Source of the DNA: Cocos nucifera
Lineage: Eukaryota > Streptophyta > Magnoliopsida > Arecales > Arecaceae
Assembly (NCBI GenBank): GCA_006176705.1
Contig: QRFJ01001032.1
Location: 62,001-126,000 of the forward strand
Length of the DNA stretch: 64,000 bases
Reading direction: 5' to 3'
The position numbers and the translations under genes are program-made. Position 1 is the stretch's first letter, and the number at the start of each line of letters is the position of its first letter. This document shows, one piece after another, positions 34,275 through 45,785 of this stretch. Below the pieces are notes generated by a model. The model was given only the letters and a program-made list of their open reading frames with translations, searched no databases and was not told the origin of the DNA.

Positions 34275-35560
34275 ATGATAACATCTTACAATTTTTTCTT
34301 ATTTGATTCTATTACCTGGGTATTAGATATTAAAAGCTCTTATCATATCTGTAATTCTATGCAGGGCTTGCAGATCAGTAGGAGATTTAATCAAGGTGAG
34401 AGGTTCTTGAACGTTGAAGATGGAAGACAAGTTCCAATTCTAGCTTTAGAAATCATGAACCTTGTAATCAATTCAAATAAAATTAGTCTTAATGAATGTC
34501 ATTTTTGTCCAACTATCTTATTGAATGTCATTTCTATAGGCCTTTTGGGCATGAATGGTTTTAAAATATCAATAAAAAAAAATTTAGTAATATCATTTTG
34601 AAAGGTGTTATAATTTTTATTAGACAATTGAATAACATAATTTATTTACTTTCTATGCCTGTTAACATGGTTCAATCCTCCGGTAAACATCCTAGAACTA
34701 GTGATGTGTCTGATGTATGCCTTTGGCACTATAGGCTAGGTCATATTAATAAGAATAGAATTAATAGGTTAACTCAAGAAGAAATTCTTGAGGTTAGTGA
34801 TTGTGAATCACTTCCAACCTATGAGTTCTATCTTCTTAGTAAGATGACCAAGTCATCTTTTACTGAAAAAGATGAACGAGCCACTGAACTTCTAAGTCTA
34901 GTACATTCGGATGTATGTGGACCCATGAGCTTAAGTACTAGAGGTGGATACTTCTACTTCATAATCTTCACAGACGACCTATTGAGATATGGGTACGTCT
35001 ATTTAATGAAGCATAAGTCAGAGTCGTTTGAAATGTTCAAACTATTTTGAAATATGGTAGAAAAGCAAACTAAAAAGAGTATTAAAACTCTTCGATCTAA
35101 CCGAGGGGATGAATATCTTTTCAATGAGTTTCTGACATATCTTGGAGAGAATGGGACTCTCTCCCAATGGACCCCTCCTAGAACACCACAACATAATGGT
35201 GTGTCTGAAAGAAAAAATCGGACCTTGCTGGACATGGTTCGATCCATGATGGGATTTGCTGGTTTGTAGATCTTTCTATGGGGATATGCACTCGAATTAG
35301 CTTGTTACATTATAAATAGGATTTTGAGTAAATCTATTAATAAAACACCATATGAGATATGGATAGGGCGTAAATCAGTGCTTTCACACCTTAGGATTTG
35401 GGAGTGTCCGGCTTACGTCAAACATTTGATAATAAACAAGCTTGGACCTAGGCCTGATAAGTATAATTTTATAGGTTATCCAAAAAAACCAAAGGATACT
35501 ACTTCTACCTTACTGATGAGCAAAAAGTGTTTGTCAGTCTTAAGGCGGTCTTTTTAGAAA
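34275..35560 (+). pseudogene. A1 pol: protease and integrase
   Basis: Protease part 34275-34601: the active site that should read WVLDTGSS reads WVLDIKSS, so glycine and threonine of the catalytic triad are lost. Integrase from 34598: WHYRLGHI zinc-binding start, the paired cysteines partly lost (ESLPTYEFYLLSK), VHSDVCGPM and FTDDLLRYGYVYLM, then after a stop at 35050 the region TPQHNGVSERKNRTLLDMVRSMM (35190-35250). The C-terminal piece TPYEIWIGRK to about 35557 follows another stop at 35267. Enzymes for polyprotein cutting and cDNA insertion; inactive here. Confidence 0.9.
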
Positions 35561-35839
35561 AAGAGTTCCTTGATGAAGGAACTAATGCCTCTAAGGTCAA
35601 ACTTGATGAAGTACGATAGGTGAAAGAACATACATAAATTGTTGAACCTGAGCTGGATCTGATTAGATTAGACTCAGGACCCATTGTAGATGCACTCTTA
35701 AGGCGATCTGGTAGAGTACTACGTCAACCGAATAGATACTATGGTTTTCTGATCTGAGATGGGGATACTATCAAACTTGATGAGAATGATCAGGACCTGA
35801 TCACCTATATGGATGCAATGCAGAGATCTGACTCTGAGA

Positions 35840-37357
35840 AATAGCTTAAGGCCATAAAATTCAAAATGGAATCCATGAAGGTCAATGATGTATGGACATT
35901 GGTTGACCCACCTGAAGGGATAAAACCCATAGGATGTAAGTGGGTCTTCAAAAGAAAAAGGGACATAGATAGAAAGGTGGAGACCTATAAAGTCCATCTA
36001 GTTGCTAAGGGGTATCATCAATATTATAGTATTGACTATGATGAGATATTTTCTCCTGTGGCAATGCTCAAATCTATTTAGATTATGCTTTCTATCGCTC
36101 TCCATCTGGATTATAAAATTTGGCAGATGAATGTAAAAACAACTTTCCTAAATGAAGAGGTAGATAAAGAGGTGTATATGATACAGCCTTAAAAATTCAC
36201 AGCCATGGATGAGTCTAAGGTGTGTAAGCTTCAAAGGTCCATTTATGGACTGAAGCAGGCATCTCAGAGCTGGAACATACGATTTGATAGAACAATCAAA
36301 ATGTATAGCTTCATTAAGAATGAAGAGGAGCTCTGCATATACAAGTGGGCTAATGGTTCCACAATAGTATTCCTAGTATTGTATGTGGATGACATTCTCT
36401 TAATAAAAAATGATGTCCTTGCATTGCAAGGAATAAAGATCTGGCTATCATCATAGTTCTCCATGAAAGATTTGGAAGAAGCTTCCTACATTCTAGGGAT
36501 AAAAATCTATAGAGATAGATCTATAAGATTGCTTGGATTGTCCTAGTCTACATACATTGACACTATGCTGAAACGGTTCAGCATGGAGAATTTCAAGAAA
36601 GGTTATCTATTGATAGGCCATGAAATTTTTCTTTCAAAGAGGGATTATCCGACAAAACCTCTAGAAAGAAAGCGTATGAGTAGAATACCATATGCTTCGG
36701 CAGTGGGTTCTATCATGTATGCCATGACATGTATACAACCAGATGTGGCATACTCATTAGGGGTAGTGAGTAGATACCAATCTGATCTAGGAGAGAACCA
36801 CTGAAAAGTTGTTAAAACCATCCTAAAGTATTTAAGAAATACTAAGGACCAGTGGCTTGTATATGGTGAATCGAACTTGAAATTGGTGGGGTTCACAGAC
36901 TAGTTTTCGGTCTGATCATGATGATAGCAAGAGTTGTTGGAATATATATTCACCCTTAATGGTGGAGCCATCTACTGGAAGAGTTTCAAGCAGCACACTG
37001 TGGCTGATTCAGTTTGTAAGGCAAAGTATGTCACTGTATCAGATGCTGCTAAAGAAGCATTGTGGCTAAGAAAATTCATCACCGAGCTTGGAGTAGCACC
37101 CCCCTTGATGGTTCAGTTCTGGTCTATTGTCATAGCTTTGCAGCCATTGCTCAAGCGAAGGAACCTAAGGCACACCAGCGGACGAAGCATATTCTACGCC
37201 GCTTCCACCTTATCTCAGAAATTATGGATCGAGATGATATCGATTTCAGAAGATCGATGAAAAGAAGAATCTGGCTGACCCGTTCACTAAAGCTGTTGCG
37301 GTGAAGGAGTTCAACGACTTCAAGTCGAAGATAGGTATTAGATACTGCATCGATTAG
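35840..37357 (+). pseudogene. A1 pol: reverse transcriptase and RNase H
   Basis: RT reading from 35866: VNDVWTLVDPPEGIKPIGCK, AKGYHQ, and after a stop at 36079 the DVK motif as NVKTTFLN, then YGLKQAS (36250) and intact YVDD (36382-36393). Stops at 36455, 36544 and 36802 divide the thumb. RNase H begins near 36890 (VGFTD followed by stops) and runs to the stop at 37355-37357, with AKYVTVSDAAKEALW and LADPFTKA in mixed frames. Dense stops, so inactive. Reverse frames at 35719, 36264, 36645 and 37151 are shadows. Confidence 0.9.
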
Positions 37358-37366
37358 CTTTAATCC

Positions 37367-37377
37367 AAGTGAGAGAT
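37367..37377 (+). other. Polypurine tract of A1
   Basis: AAGTGAGAGAT directly before the 3' LTR start TGTTAGG. Confidence 0.9.
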
Positions 37378-40309
37378 TGTTAGGAATATATCCCAAAGCC
37401 AATCGTTAGCATGTTGATGATTGTGCTACTTATTGTACTTATATATGAATTATTAAATAATAAAAATTATTTTGATATTTTTTATTATAAATTTTGTTAT
37501 CTTCTAATGAACTCCTGTGTTGTGATGAAGTCCATAGGACTATCTAGATTTGACAAAGAAGGATTTATCATTTAGTCCTTAAGTTATTCATGACCAAAAG
37601 ATATGCTATTACTTAGGACGACAATATTTATCGAGTATAGGTCGTTGTGTGCCATATAGATTGGTTGTCCTCAAAATCAAAGAGTGTTGAGACACTGGTA
37701 TGGCGTGCAAGTGAGATGTATGGGTACATCTGCACGGAACGTGATCAACTTCGGAGCTTTTCTTCTATCAAGATTAGCCCCAAAAGATATGGGCATAAGT
37801 ATCCCTTAGACTTGAGACCACCACGGTGATTTGCAAGCAACTCACTGTACTTAGATACTAGACTATCTGAATTTCTAATTCAGTGAAGGAAGGCTACTGG
37901 GTGCAGTCAAGTACTTGGCTTGTCGGTGTGTGAGTCAAAATGGGATTGACCCCTCCAAATGTTGGAGCAAGTACATCACTAAATTTCAATTTAGCAAATC
38001 CTCAATTAAGGTAGTCCATATGATGGATGCTAAATTTTGAAATACATTATGGATGAATTTTAGGATTGACAGTAAATCCTAAATCATCCTTTGAGCATCG
38101 AGGTCAAGGGGATGAATTATACGGTAACCATATACCATCGATTCATCAATGTTGCATTGCAATTATTCGATCTATCCGAATGTCGGGTACCATTGCTAGA
38201 TGGTCACATCAATTGGTATAGAAAATTAGTTTCTATGCTATCGACTTAGGATTCGAACCTATAGGATCACACACAATAGAAGTTTCTACCTGATCTAATG
38301 GCTGATATTGAGTCTTAATGATCTAAGACTCGATGGTCAAGAGTTCTACTGGACTAGAACTCTATGACCAAGAGTTCCATTAGACTGAAACTCTGAGTTC
38401 TTCATGTCCAAAACTCTCTGATCGAGAGTCTTGATGATCTGAGACTCTATGGTCCGAAATCCTACTGGACTGAAACTCTCTGACCAAAAGTCCTAATGGA
38501 CTGAAACTCTGAGTCTTACTCATTCGAGACTCTCTGATCAAGAGTTTCACTAGTCTGGGACTCTATGATCGTGAGTTTGATTCATTTGGGACACTGGGTT
38601 CAAGAGTCCCACTAGTTTAGGACTCTTCAAGAGTTTCATGTTGATGGGACTCTGTTGCCCAGACACCCATCCGATTGAGATTCTATATTTATTGAAGGAT
38701 TAATTACCAATTTGATTATTGATTAGGTCAATTTTATTAAGCGATGGGGATTTGATCAAGTTTGATCGAATTGGATTCAATTGGTTTTGACCTGATCAGG
38801 TCATGAGATGACCTAATCGCTAAGGGAGATTTGATCCTGATTTGATCAGGACCTGGACCTAATTAATTTTTAATTTGATTAAAATTTTATTGATTTAGGT
38901 TAAGCCTAATTTGGTTAGATTTAACTTGATCTAATTAATTTAAATTAATGGGTTTGGTTGAAACCAATTTGGACCAAGTCAAATAGATTTGAAACAAACT
39001 CTCCCTAGCGCCCACCATTTTTGACTTTTCCACCTTGACCCACGCCCTCCTCTGATTTTTGCATGAGATTTCTCATGCAGAAATGAATGTGTGCCCTTCC
39101 TCTCTTCTGCCTTTGACTTGATCCAAGGGTTGGACCAATTCAAACTAAGTTGAATTTTAAATTCAACTTGGTTGGTTTGAAATTCGAAAAGCCTAATCTC
39201 TTCCTTATATATTCTCCATGCCTACCTATCTTTTGTCGCACATTTTTTTTGGCAATTTCTATTTGAGGGTGAGTAGAAGGAGAGTCCTTCTACTCATCAC
39301 CTTCTTGGATGAGGTGTTGGAAAAGGATAAGACCTCATTTGAGTTCAAATACTAGAAGTTGGTTGAAACTAGTTCAACCAATCTTAACCTATCCACTCCA
39401 CATGGAATTTTCACTTATTTTTTATGCAATAAATTATGAGAATTTTTGTGCATGAAGCCTAGGGGGTATCTTTCCATGGTAAAAATTTGAAAGCAATTGG
39501 GCATTGGTTTTGGGCAAAAAAAAAACATGGAGTGATGATGAGCAGAGTCCTACATCACTTTATTTTTTCTTCATGCCTCTATTCTCTTCTGATTTTCATA
39601 TCTATGGACATCCAATTTTTAGATATATATGATATAAATAGGGTTTATAGATTCAAAAGTCATATTTTCAAGAAAACTTGTTTAATGAAAAAACTCCACA
39701 CAAAATGGATGTGAGAGGGTTTTCAGTGTGTCAAGGTTTTTAGGCCGAGTGAAACCCAAGACTTGAGAATCTGGGTTCGGGTGGAGAGATCGAGTGCTGT
39801 GAGCATTAGAATGCCACTAAACTTGAAACACCACTTCATCATCCTCCAAAGCACATGTTTTGATTTTTTAGAATATCTAGAAGATTAGAAAGAAGGCGAT
39901 CGATTGAATTAATCATGATCAGCCATTAAAGGCTTCGACGAGGAGCTAGCACTCTAGTAGGACTGATTGGGACCACGAGCTCCATGTGGACCAACCATAG
40001 AGGTCGGATACATATGTAGCTATGGTGTGACACCAGAGCATTATCTGGTAGATTTAGATTATGGTGATCAGCTATCCATGAAAAGATATTATGTTCTGAA
40101 TAGATAGATGTACTAAAGAGTTTGCTGCATAGTTTTATTTTCAGATCTATATGAATGCATGCATATTATATTTAGATTCTTAGTGTAGGACTTAATATTT
40201 TGATATGATCGATAATTAATTAATTTAATTAATTAATTTTTTACTATATTTTAGCTATTTTTAAAAAATTTTTGAAGGTAGTACTGCAAATCCTACATTG
40301 CTTTCTTCA
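37378..40309 (+). repeat. A1 3' LTR
   Basis: Starts TGTTAGGAATATAT, ends CTTCA. Same internal plan as the 5' LTR, including the GACTCT array at about 38310-38660 and the purine-rich 39260-39300 block. A TTATATATT stretch near 39206-39213 could be the TATA box. Frames at 37647 and 39487 lie in the LTR and are not genes. Confidence 0.93.
38310..38660 (+). repeat. Degenerate tandem array in A1 3' U3
   Basis: Counterpart of 4845-5215: repeated GACTCT / AGAGT units, including the palindrome aactctctgatcgagagtc (38411-38430). Confidence 0.75.
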
Positions 40310-40314
40310 AACAG
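40310..40314. repeat. Target-site duplication of A1, right copy
   Basis: AACAG, one transition from AATAG at 3919-3923. Confidence 0.88.
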
Positions 40315-40476
40315 TCCTAAGGACTTCATCACAATAATGGAGTTCGTTAGAAGATGAATACTTTTATGATGAAAAATATTAAAAATATATTTTATTTATT
40401 AATAAATAAATTATTAATATAATGTAGCATAATCGTCAATAGACTGATAATTAGTTTTGGGACACATTTTTCAACA
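40315..40476 (-). repeat. A0 3' LTR, remaining part
   Basis: Continues the LTR interrupted at 3923 and matches 48125-48286. The minus-strand LTR start is TGTTGAAAAATGTG at 40476. Confidence 0.92.
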
Positions 40477-40490
40477 ACTTTCACTTATCC
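40477..40490 (-). other. Polypurine tract of A0
   Basis: Minus-strand GGATAAGTGAAAGT directly before the LTR start. Confidence 0.85.
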
Positions 40491-42200
40491 TAAAATAACT
40501 CGGCATAGTATTTAATACCCATCTTCGACTTATGATTGTCAAACTCCTTTATCACCAGGACTTTAGTGAAGGAGACAGCTAGGTTCTCCTTTTCATCGAT
40601 CTTCTGAAGATCGGCATCACCTCTATTCACGATCTTCCAGACCAGCTAAAAGTGGCATAGGATATGCTTCGTCCACTAGTGTGCCTTTGGTTCCTTCGTC
40701 TGAGCTATGGCACCAGTGCTGTCATAGTAGAGCAGGACCGAACCATCTAGGAAGGGTGCTACTCCAAATTTGATGATAAATTTTCTCAGTCACATAGCTT
40801 TCTTCACAGCATCTGATGTTATAATGTACTCTGCTTCGCAAATAGAGTCTGCCATAGTATGCTGCCTGAAATTCTTTCAGTAGATAGCTCCACCATTTAG
40901 AGTAAAGATATATCCCAACATATTTCTATTGTCATCATGGTCAGATTGAAAGTTGGAGTCTATAAATCCTATAAATTTTAGATCTGACTCGCCATAAACC
41001 AATCATTGTTCCTTGGTATTTCTTAAATACTTAAGGATTATTTTAACCACTTTTCAGTGATTTTCTTCAGGGTCAGACTAGTATCTACTCACTATTCCTA
41101 GTGAGTATGCCACGTCTGGTCTCGTACATGTCATGGCATATATGATAGATCCCACCATCGAAGCATATGAAACTCTACTCATATGCTCTCTCTCTCTTCA
41201 AGAGTTGTCAAACAATTCTTCTTAGAGAAAAAAATTTCATGGTCTATCGAAAGATAGCTCTTTTTGAAATTCTCCATGTTGAACCTCTTCAGCATGGTGT
41301 CTATGTACGTGGACTGGAATAACCCAAGCATCTTTTTAGATCTATCCCTATAGATCTTCATCCCTAGGATGTAGGTTGCTTCACCCAAGTGCTTCATGGA
41401 ACATTGTGATGACAACCAAACTTTTAAGCCCTGCAGTGAGGGGATGTCATTTCCGATTAAGAGAATATTATCCACGTATAAGACAAAAAATACTACTGCT
41501 AGATCATTTACCTATTTATAAATCTAGGGTTCTTCTCCATTCTTAATGAAGCCATACGTTTCGATCATCTTATCAAAATGCATGTTCCAACTCCGAGATT
41601 CCTGCTTCAGTCCATAAATGGATCTCTGAAGTCTGCACACCTTGAACTCATCTATGGATGTGAACCCCTCAGATTGTATCATATACACCTCTTCAGTCAA
41701 CTCTCCATTTAGAAAAGCTATCTTCACATCCATCCACCAGATCTCACAGTCCAGATGGACAGCAATCAGAAGCATAATCCAAATCGATTTGAGCATTGCC
41801 ACAGGAGAGAACGTCTCATCATAGTTAATACAATAACATTGACGATATCCATTGGCAACCAGATGGACTTTATAGGTCTCCACCTTTCCATCTGTGCCCA
41901 TCTTTCTTTTGAAGATCCATTTACATCTAATGGGTTTAACCCCTTTGGGTGGGTCAACCAATGTCCATACATCGTTAACCTTCATGGACTCCATTTTGGA
42001 TTTCATGGCCTCAACCCATCTCAGAATCTGGTCTCTGCATACATCCATATAGGTGATTGGATCCTCATCGTTCTCATCAAATTTGATGGGATCACCGTCT
42101 TGGATCAAGAATCTATAGTATTTATCCGGATGATGTGGTACTCTATCGGATTGCCTTAATGGTGCAGGTATACTGGGCTCTGGATCTGATATAATCAAAT
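40491..42200 (-). pseudogene. A0 pol: reverse transcriptase and RNase H
   Basis: RT occupies 41524-42198 (224 open residues): VNDVWTLVDPPKGVKPIRCK, KWIFKRKMGTDGKVETYK, FSPVAMLKS, DVKIAFLNGELTEEVYM and YGLKQESRSWN. A stop follows near 41525, then 41179-41475 gives the catalytic loop and thumb. The catalytic YVDD is encoded at 41467-41478 as YVDN. RNase H (about 40500-41100) is broken by stops but still readable. The related A1 gene (35866-37357) is a close match. The forward frames at 41642 and 41755 and the reverse frame at 41766 are shadows. Confidence 0.9.
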
Positions 42201-42299
42201 CTGACTCAGGTTCAGCTATAGGGTATCAATTTTTCTACCTATTGAACTTCATCAAGTTCAACTTTAGAGGCAATAGTTCTGTCACCAAGGAACTTCTTT

Positions 42300-43600
42300 C
42301 CTAAAAAGATTATCTTAAGACTGACAAACACCTTTATTCTTCAACATGGTAGAAATAGTAGTCCTTACTTTCTTTAGGATACCCTATAAACATACACTTA
42401 TCAGACTGGGGTCCAAGCTTATCTGTATGCAAACATTTGACATAGGTCGGATAACTCCAAACCCGTAGGTGAGAAGTGTAGGCCTACGCCTAGTCCATAT
42501 CTCATATGGAGTCTTTACGATAGATTTACTTGATACATTGTTCAATATATAACATGTAGTTTCAAGAGCATAATCCTAAAATAAAACAGGCATACTAGCA
42601 AACCCCATCATGGATTGAACCATATTTAATAAGGTTCAATTTCTCCTTTTCGATACACCATTATGCTGTGGTGTGCCAGAAGAAGTCCACTGTAAGAGAA
42701 ACCTATTCTCTCCTAGATATGTCAAGAATTCACTGGATAGATATTCATCTCCTCGGTCAGAATAAAGAGTTTTAATACTCTTTCTAGTTTGTTTTTCTAC
42801 TTCACTTCATAATCTTTTGAACATTTTAAATGAATCAGACTTATGTTTCATCAGATAAACATATCCATACCTAGATAGATCATTTGTAAATGTGATGAAG
42901 TAGAAATATCCACCTCTGACACTTGTGCTCATTGGTCCATATACATCAGTATGTACTAGACCAAAGAGCTCAGTGGCTCTCTCACCTTTTTCAATAAGAG
43001 GTGACTTGATCATTTTATCAAGAAGATAGGACTCGCAGGTTGGAAGTAATTCACAATCACTGACTTCGAGGATTCTCTCTTGAGTCAATCTATTTATCCT
43101 ATTCTTGTTTATGTGACCTAGTCTACAGTGTCATAGGTAGATATCAAAGACATTATCTAATCTAGGATATTTTCTAAAAGTATACATTACACTCACAGGC
43201 TGTGATAAAATATAAATATCATTTCTCCATTATCCTTACATTATTGTAACGTCATTCATAATAATGTCATAATAATCTCCTTTGATTGACAAATGTTACA
43301 TCTTTGACCAAAAGGCCAACAGAGATTATATTCATCAAAAAGAAAGAACAATAATGACATACATTTAAAGAAATGATATTAGTATTGAAAATGAGTTGAA
43401 TTATTTTCATAGCTAGAATTGGAATAGACTTTCCATCTCCAATATTTAGGAATCGTTCATTATTTTTAAATTTTCTACTAACTTGAAGTTCTTGCAACAT
43501 ATTGCAAATATGGACTAGACTTTCAATATCCAGTACCCAAGTAGAAATATCACAAATAGAGAAATTACAAGATGTTATCATATAATATCCTTGATCAGCA
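42300..43600 (-). pseudogene. A0 pol: integrase and protease
   Basis: Integrase core at 42807-43088: ESYLLDKM preceded by a cysteine pair (ELLPTCESYLLDK, second cysteine lost), VHTDVYGPMSTS and FTNDLSRYGYVYLMKHKS, so the second catalytic block reads FTND. Further integrase pieces lie at 42350-42800 in other frames. The protease region at 43267-43581 shows WVLDIESLVHICNM, with the DTG/DSG triad again replaced. Inactive. Confidence 0.85.
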
Positions 43601-43890
43601 ACTACTTACTTATCTCTCCTATTCAGCCTGTTGAAATCATGAAAATCATGATACTAAGGATAATTCCTCTTCGAATACCCCTGCTTCTTACAGTAGAAGC
43701 ATTCTGCCTGATCTAGCTTATTCTTGGATCTTATGTTTAAATTGGATATAGAGACCCCAGTACGAACCACTTCATGCTGCTGAACAACATTTAACTTTTG
43801 ATACTTATTATTGAAGTTGGGTCCCATAAGTTAATCACTATCTAACAGTGAATGGAGCAACTGTAGTTTGGGTTTAACTGCACAAAGGAG
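43601..43890 (-). pseudogene. A0 gag remnant (large internal deletion)
   Basis: Only the two ends of gag remain. Near 43690-43720 is a knuckle-like text (CFYCKKQGYSKRNY on the minus strand). Near 43830-43885 the gag start region matches A1 8544-8640 but the ATG is lost. The roughly 600 bases of capsid between them are missing; the break falls just after the YQKLN text. Without capsid this copy could not form its own particles. Confidence 0.78.
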
Positions 43891-45463
43891 AGCCAAAAGC
43901 CTAATTAGTAATTGATTCATTAAACCTAAAGATTTAGACTTTAATCAAAAGGTTTCTCCCACTATTTTATTCGAATTGGTAGCTTCTACCTCCAATTTAA
44001 GGAATTATCCTAATTTCTTAGTAGATATTAGAATCCACATAGACTACACACAAGCCCAACTATGGTTGGTCAACCCATGTACATCTAAGGATAGGTTCAT
44101 TATTTCTCCAAATAATTTTTAATAATTTAATTTTGCTCCATGTATCTTTTCAATAGGCTAGGGCCTCCACTGAAAGTCCCAATTAGGTCTAACCATTAAC
44201 ATTATCATACTTGGTCCATGTAACTAATGAATGATTAAGCCCAACTATGGTTGGTCAAACTAACCATCATTTAGAGAGACGTAACCAAGAAATCATATTA
44301 TGAATGATAATTCTATTAGTGGATAAGCACCAAGTCTATGGGCCTCCAATGATTATCTAACTAATGGACCCATTATCATCCAATTAATGGGAGGCTATGA
44401 TCTAGTTATCACCATAACTATTTTATTTTAAGGACCTAATAATTTTAGAGAATTTAATTTGAAGATGAGGAAAGATCGGATAAACCAGCTTGTCATGATC
44501 CTCTCACTAACTTCACCAAGTCAGCTTAAGGAAGACCATTAATAGACTGGTATAGGAGCAACTAAATCAATCAAACTAATTTACCTAGCTGACATGAGTC
44601 AGCTTGAATAGTCAAGTGATCTGATCAAAATATAATTTCACCAAGAGATCAGGTAACCAAGAGATCAGGTAAGTTTGATCAGTAGAAGGGTCTGCCAAAG
44701 CTTGCCTTAGACACCATCAGAAATGGCCAGGTAAGTGGACTGCCAATTAAAGATGATCAGTCTGGTTTATCTTAGATACCAACTAGTTTAATTAGTCTTG
44801 ATTAGATCAATCTAACAGTTCGTGCTAAACTATATAGCCAAGAATCAAGTCCATCTCGGGTCTCGTTAAAGATATGAACTTGACCAACTACAACTATTGT
44901 AATTGATCTAGAGAATTATTGACCTAATCTAAGACAATAATTAATTAGATTAAGTCGGTTCTCTAATTAAGTTCATTCTTTAATCTAATCCTAGGTCTAA
45001 TCCAATTAATGGATCTAATCTCCACTAACCCATTTAACCTAATGTGTTATGATTTGTATCTTAGGATCTTCAATTTACAATCCTAGATCCTAATCAAATA
45101 ACTTCTTAATTCTTAATTAAGTTTTAGGCTGAGGGTTGGGGTTTAATTTTTTAAAAATAATTTTTATGTTTGTAAAATATTTTTACAACATGATTCTATC
45201 AACCAAGTTGCATGTTTAATTCATAATCAAAATGCAAGTAACATAAACATGAATCTACTTTAGATCTAATCTAAACAGGTTCATGTAATTGAAACAGTTT
45301 CAACAACAATCAATCATAAATCTTCCTAGATCAAATCTAACATATTTATGATGATTAAAAATTAGGTTAAAATATTTTTAATCAGATCATAAAATTTCTT
45401 AGATCTAATCTAAAATTTTATGATCAATGTTTTAGATCAGCACGTACTAGGACAACCTTTCAA

Positions 45464-45485
45464 CTATAAGGGATAAACCTTATAG
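45464..45485 (-). other. Leader hairpin of A0, distal copy
   Basis: Minus-strand CTATAAGG, loop TTTATC, CCTTATAG: a perfect eight-pair stem. Same hairpin as at 6991-7010 in A1 with two compensatory pair changes. Confidence 0.7.
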
Positions 45486-45620
45486 CAGTCCATGCAATCT
45501 AAAAATTTTATTTTAGATCTAAAACTATTTTAAATCTATTAAATTATAAATAAAATTAGATTAAATCTAATAAATTTTTGATTAGAGGTAGATCATCACG
45601 AACTTAGGATAACCTTTTCA

Positions 45621-45642
45621 CTGTAAGGGATAAACCTTATAG
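45621..45642 (-). other. Leader hairpin of A0, primer-proximal copy
   Basis: Same hairpin with one pair weakened to G/T-type (CTATAAGG ... CCTTACAG), about 130 nt from the primer site, the place equivalent to 6991-7010 of A1. The surrounding 70 bases are duplicated from 45440-45490. Confidence 0.7.
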
Positions 45643-45770
45643 CAGGACAACCTTATGGTAGTTCATGAGATCTAAATTTTTAATTTTAGATTTAATAACT
45701 AGATTATAAATTAGATCTAATCTAAAAAATAATCTAAACATACTCAAGAAAATCATGTGATAAGAACCTA

Positions 45771-45783
45771 GGCTCTAATACTA
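45771..45783 (-). other. Primer-binding site of A0 (tRNA-iMet, decayed)
   Basis: Minus-strand TAGTATTAGAGCC, two transitions from TGGTATCAGAGCC, two bases from the LTR. Confidence 0.88.
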
Positions 45784-45785
45784 AT

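Larger units (their letters stand above)
3924..40309 (+). mobile_element. Copia LTR retrotransposon A1 (interrupted by B2)
   Basis: A plus-strand copia element with 2.9-kb LTRs (3924-6842 and 37378-40309), primer site TGGTATCAGAGC at 6845, gag split by B2 (8544-8936 and 33809-34273), pol (34275-37357) and a polypurine tract before the 3' LTR. Net size without B2 is about 11.5 kb. It inserted into the 3' LTR of its relative A0. Reading frames are broken by many stops and frameshifts. The reverse transcriptase YVDD motif survives, but the protease active site and the zinc knuckle are damaged. Confidence 0.92.
43891..45770 (-). other. A0 untranslated leader
   Basis: A 1.9-kb non-coding leader matching that of A1 in blocks. 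It includes the duplicated motif at 44054-44071 and 44239-44256 (GCCCAACTATGGTTGGTC on plus) and two hairpins at 45464-45485 and 45621-45642. No supportable frame. Confidence 0.82.
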
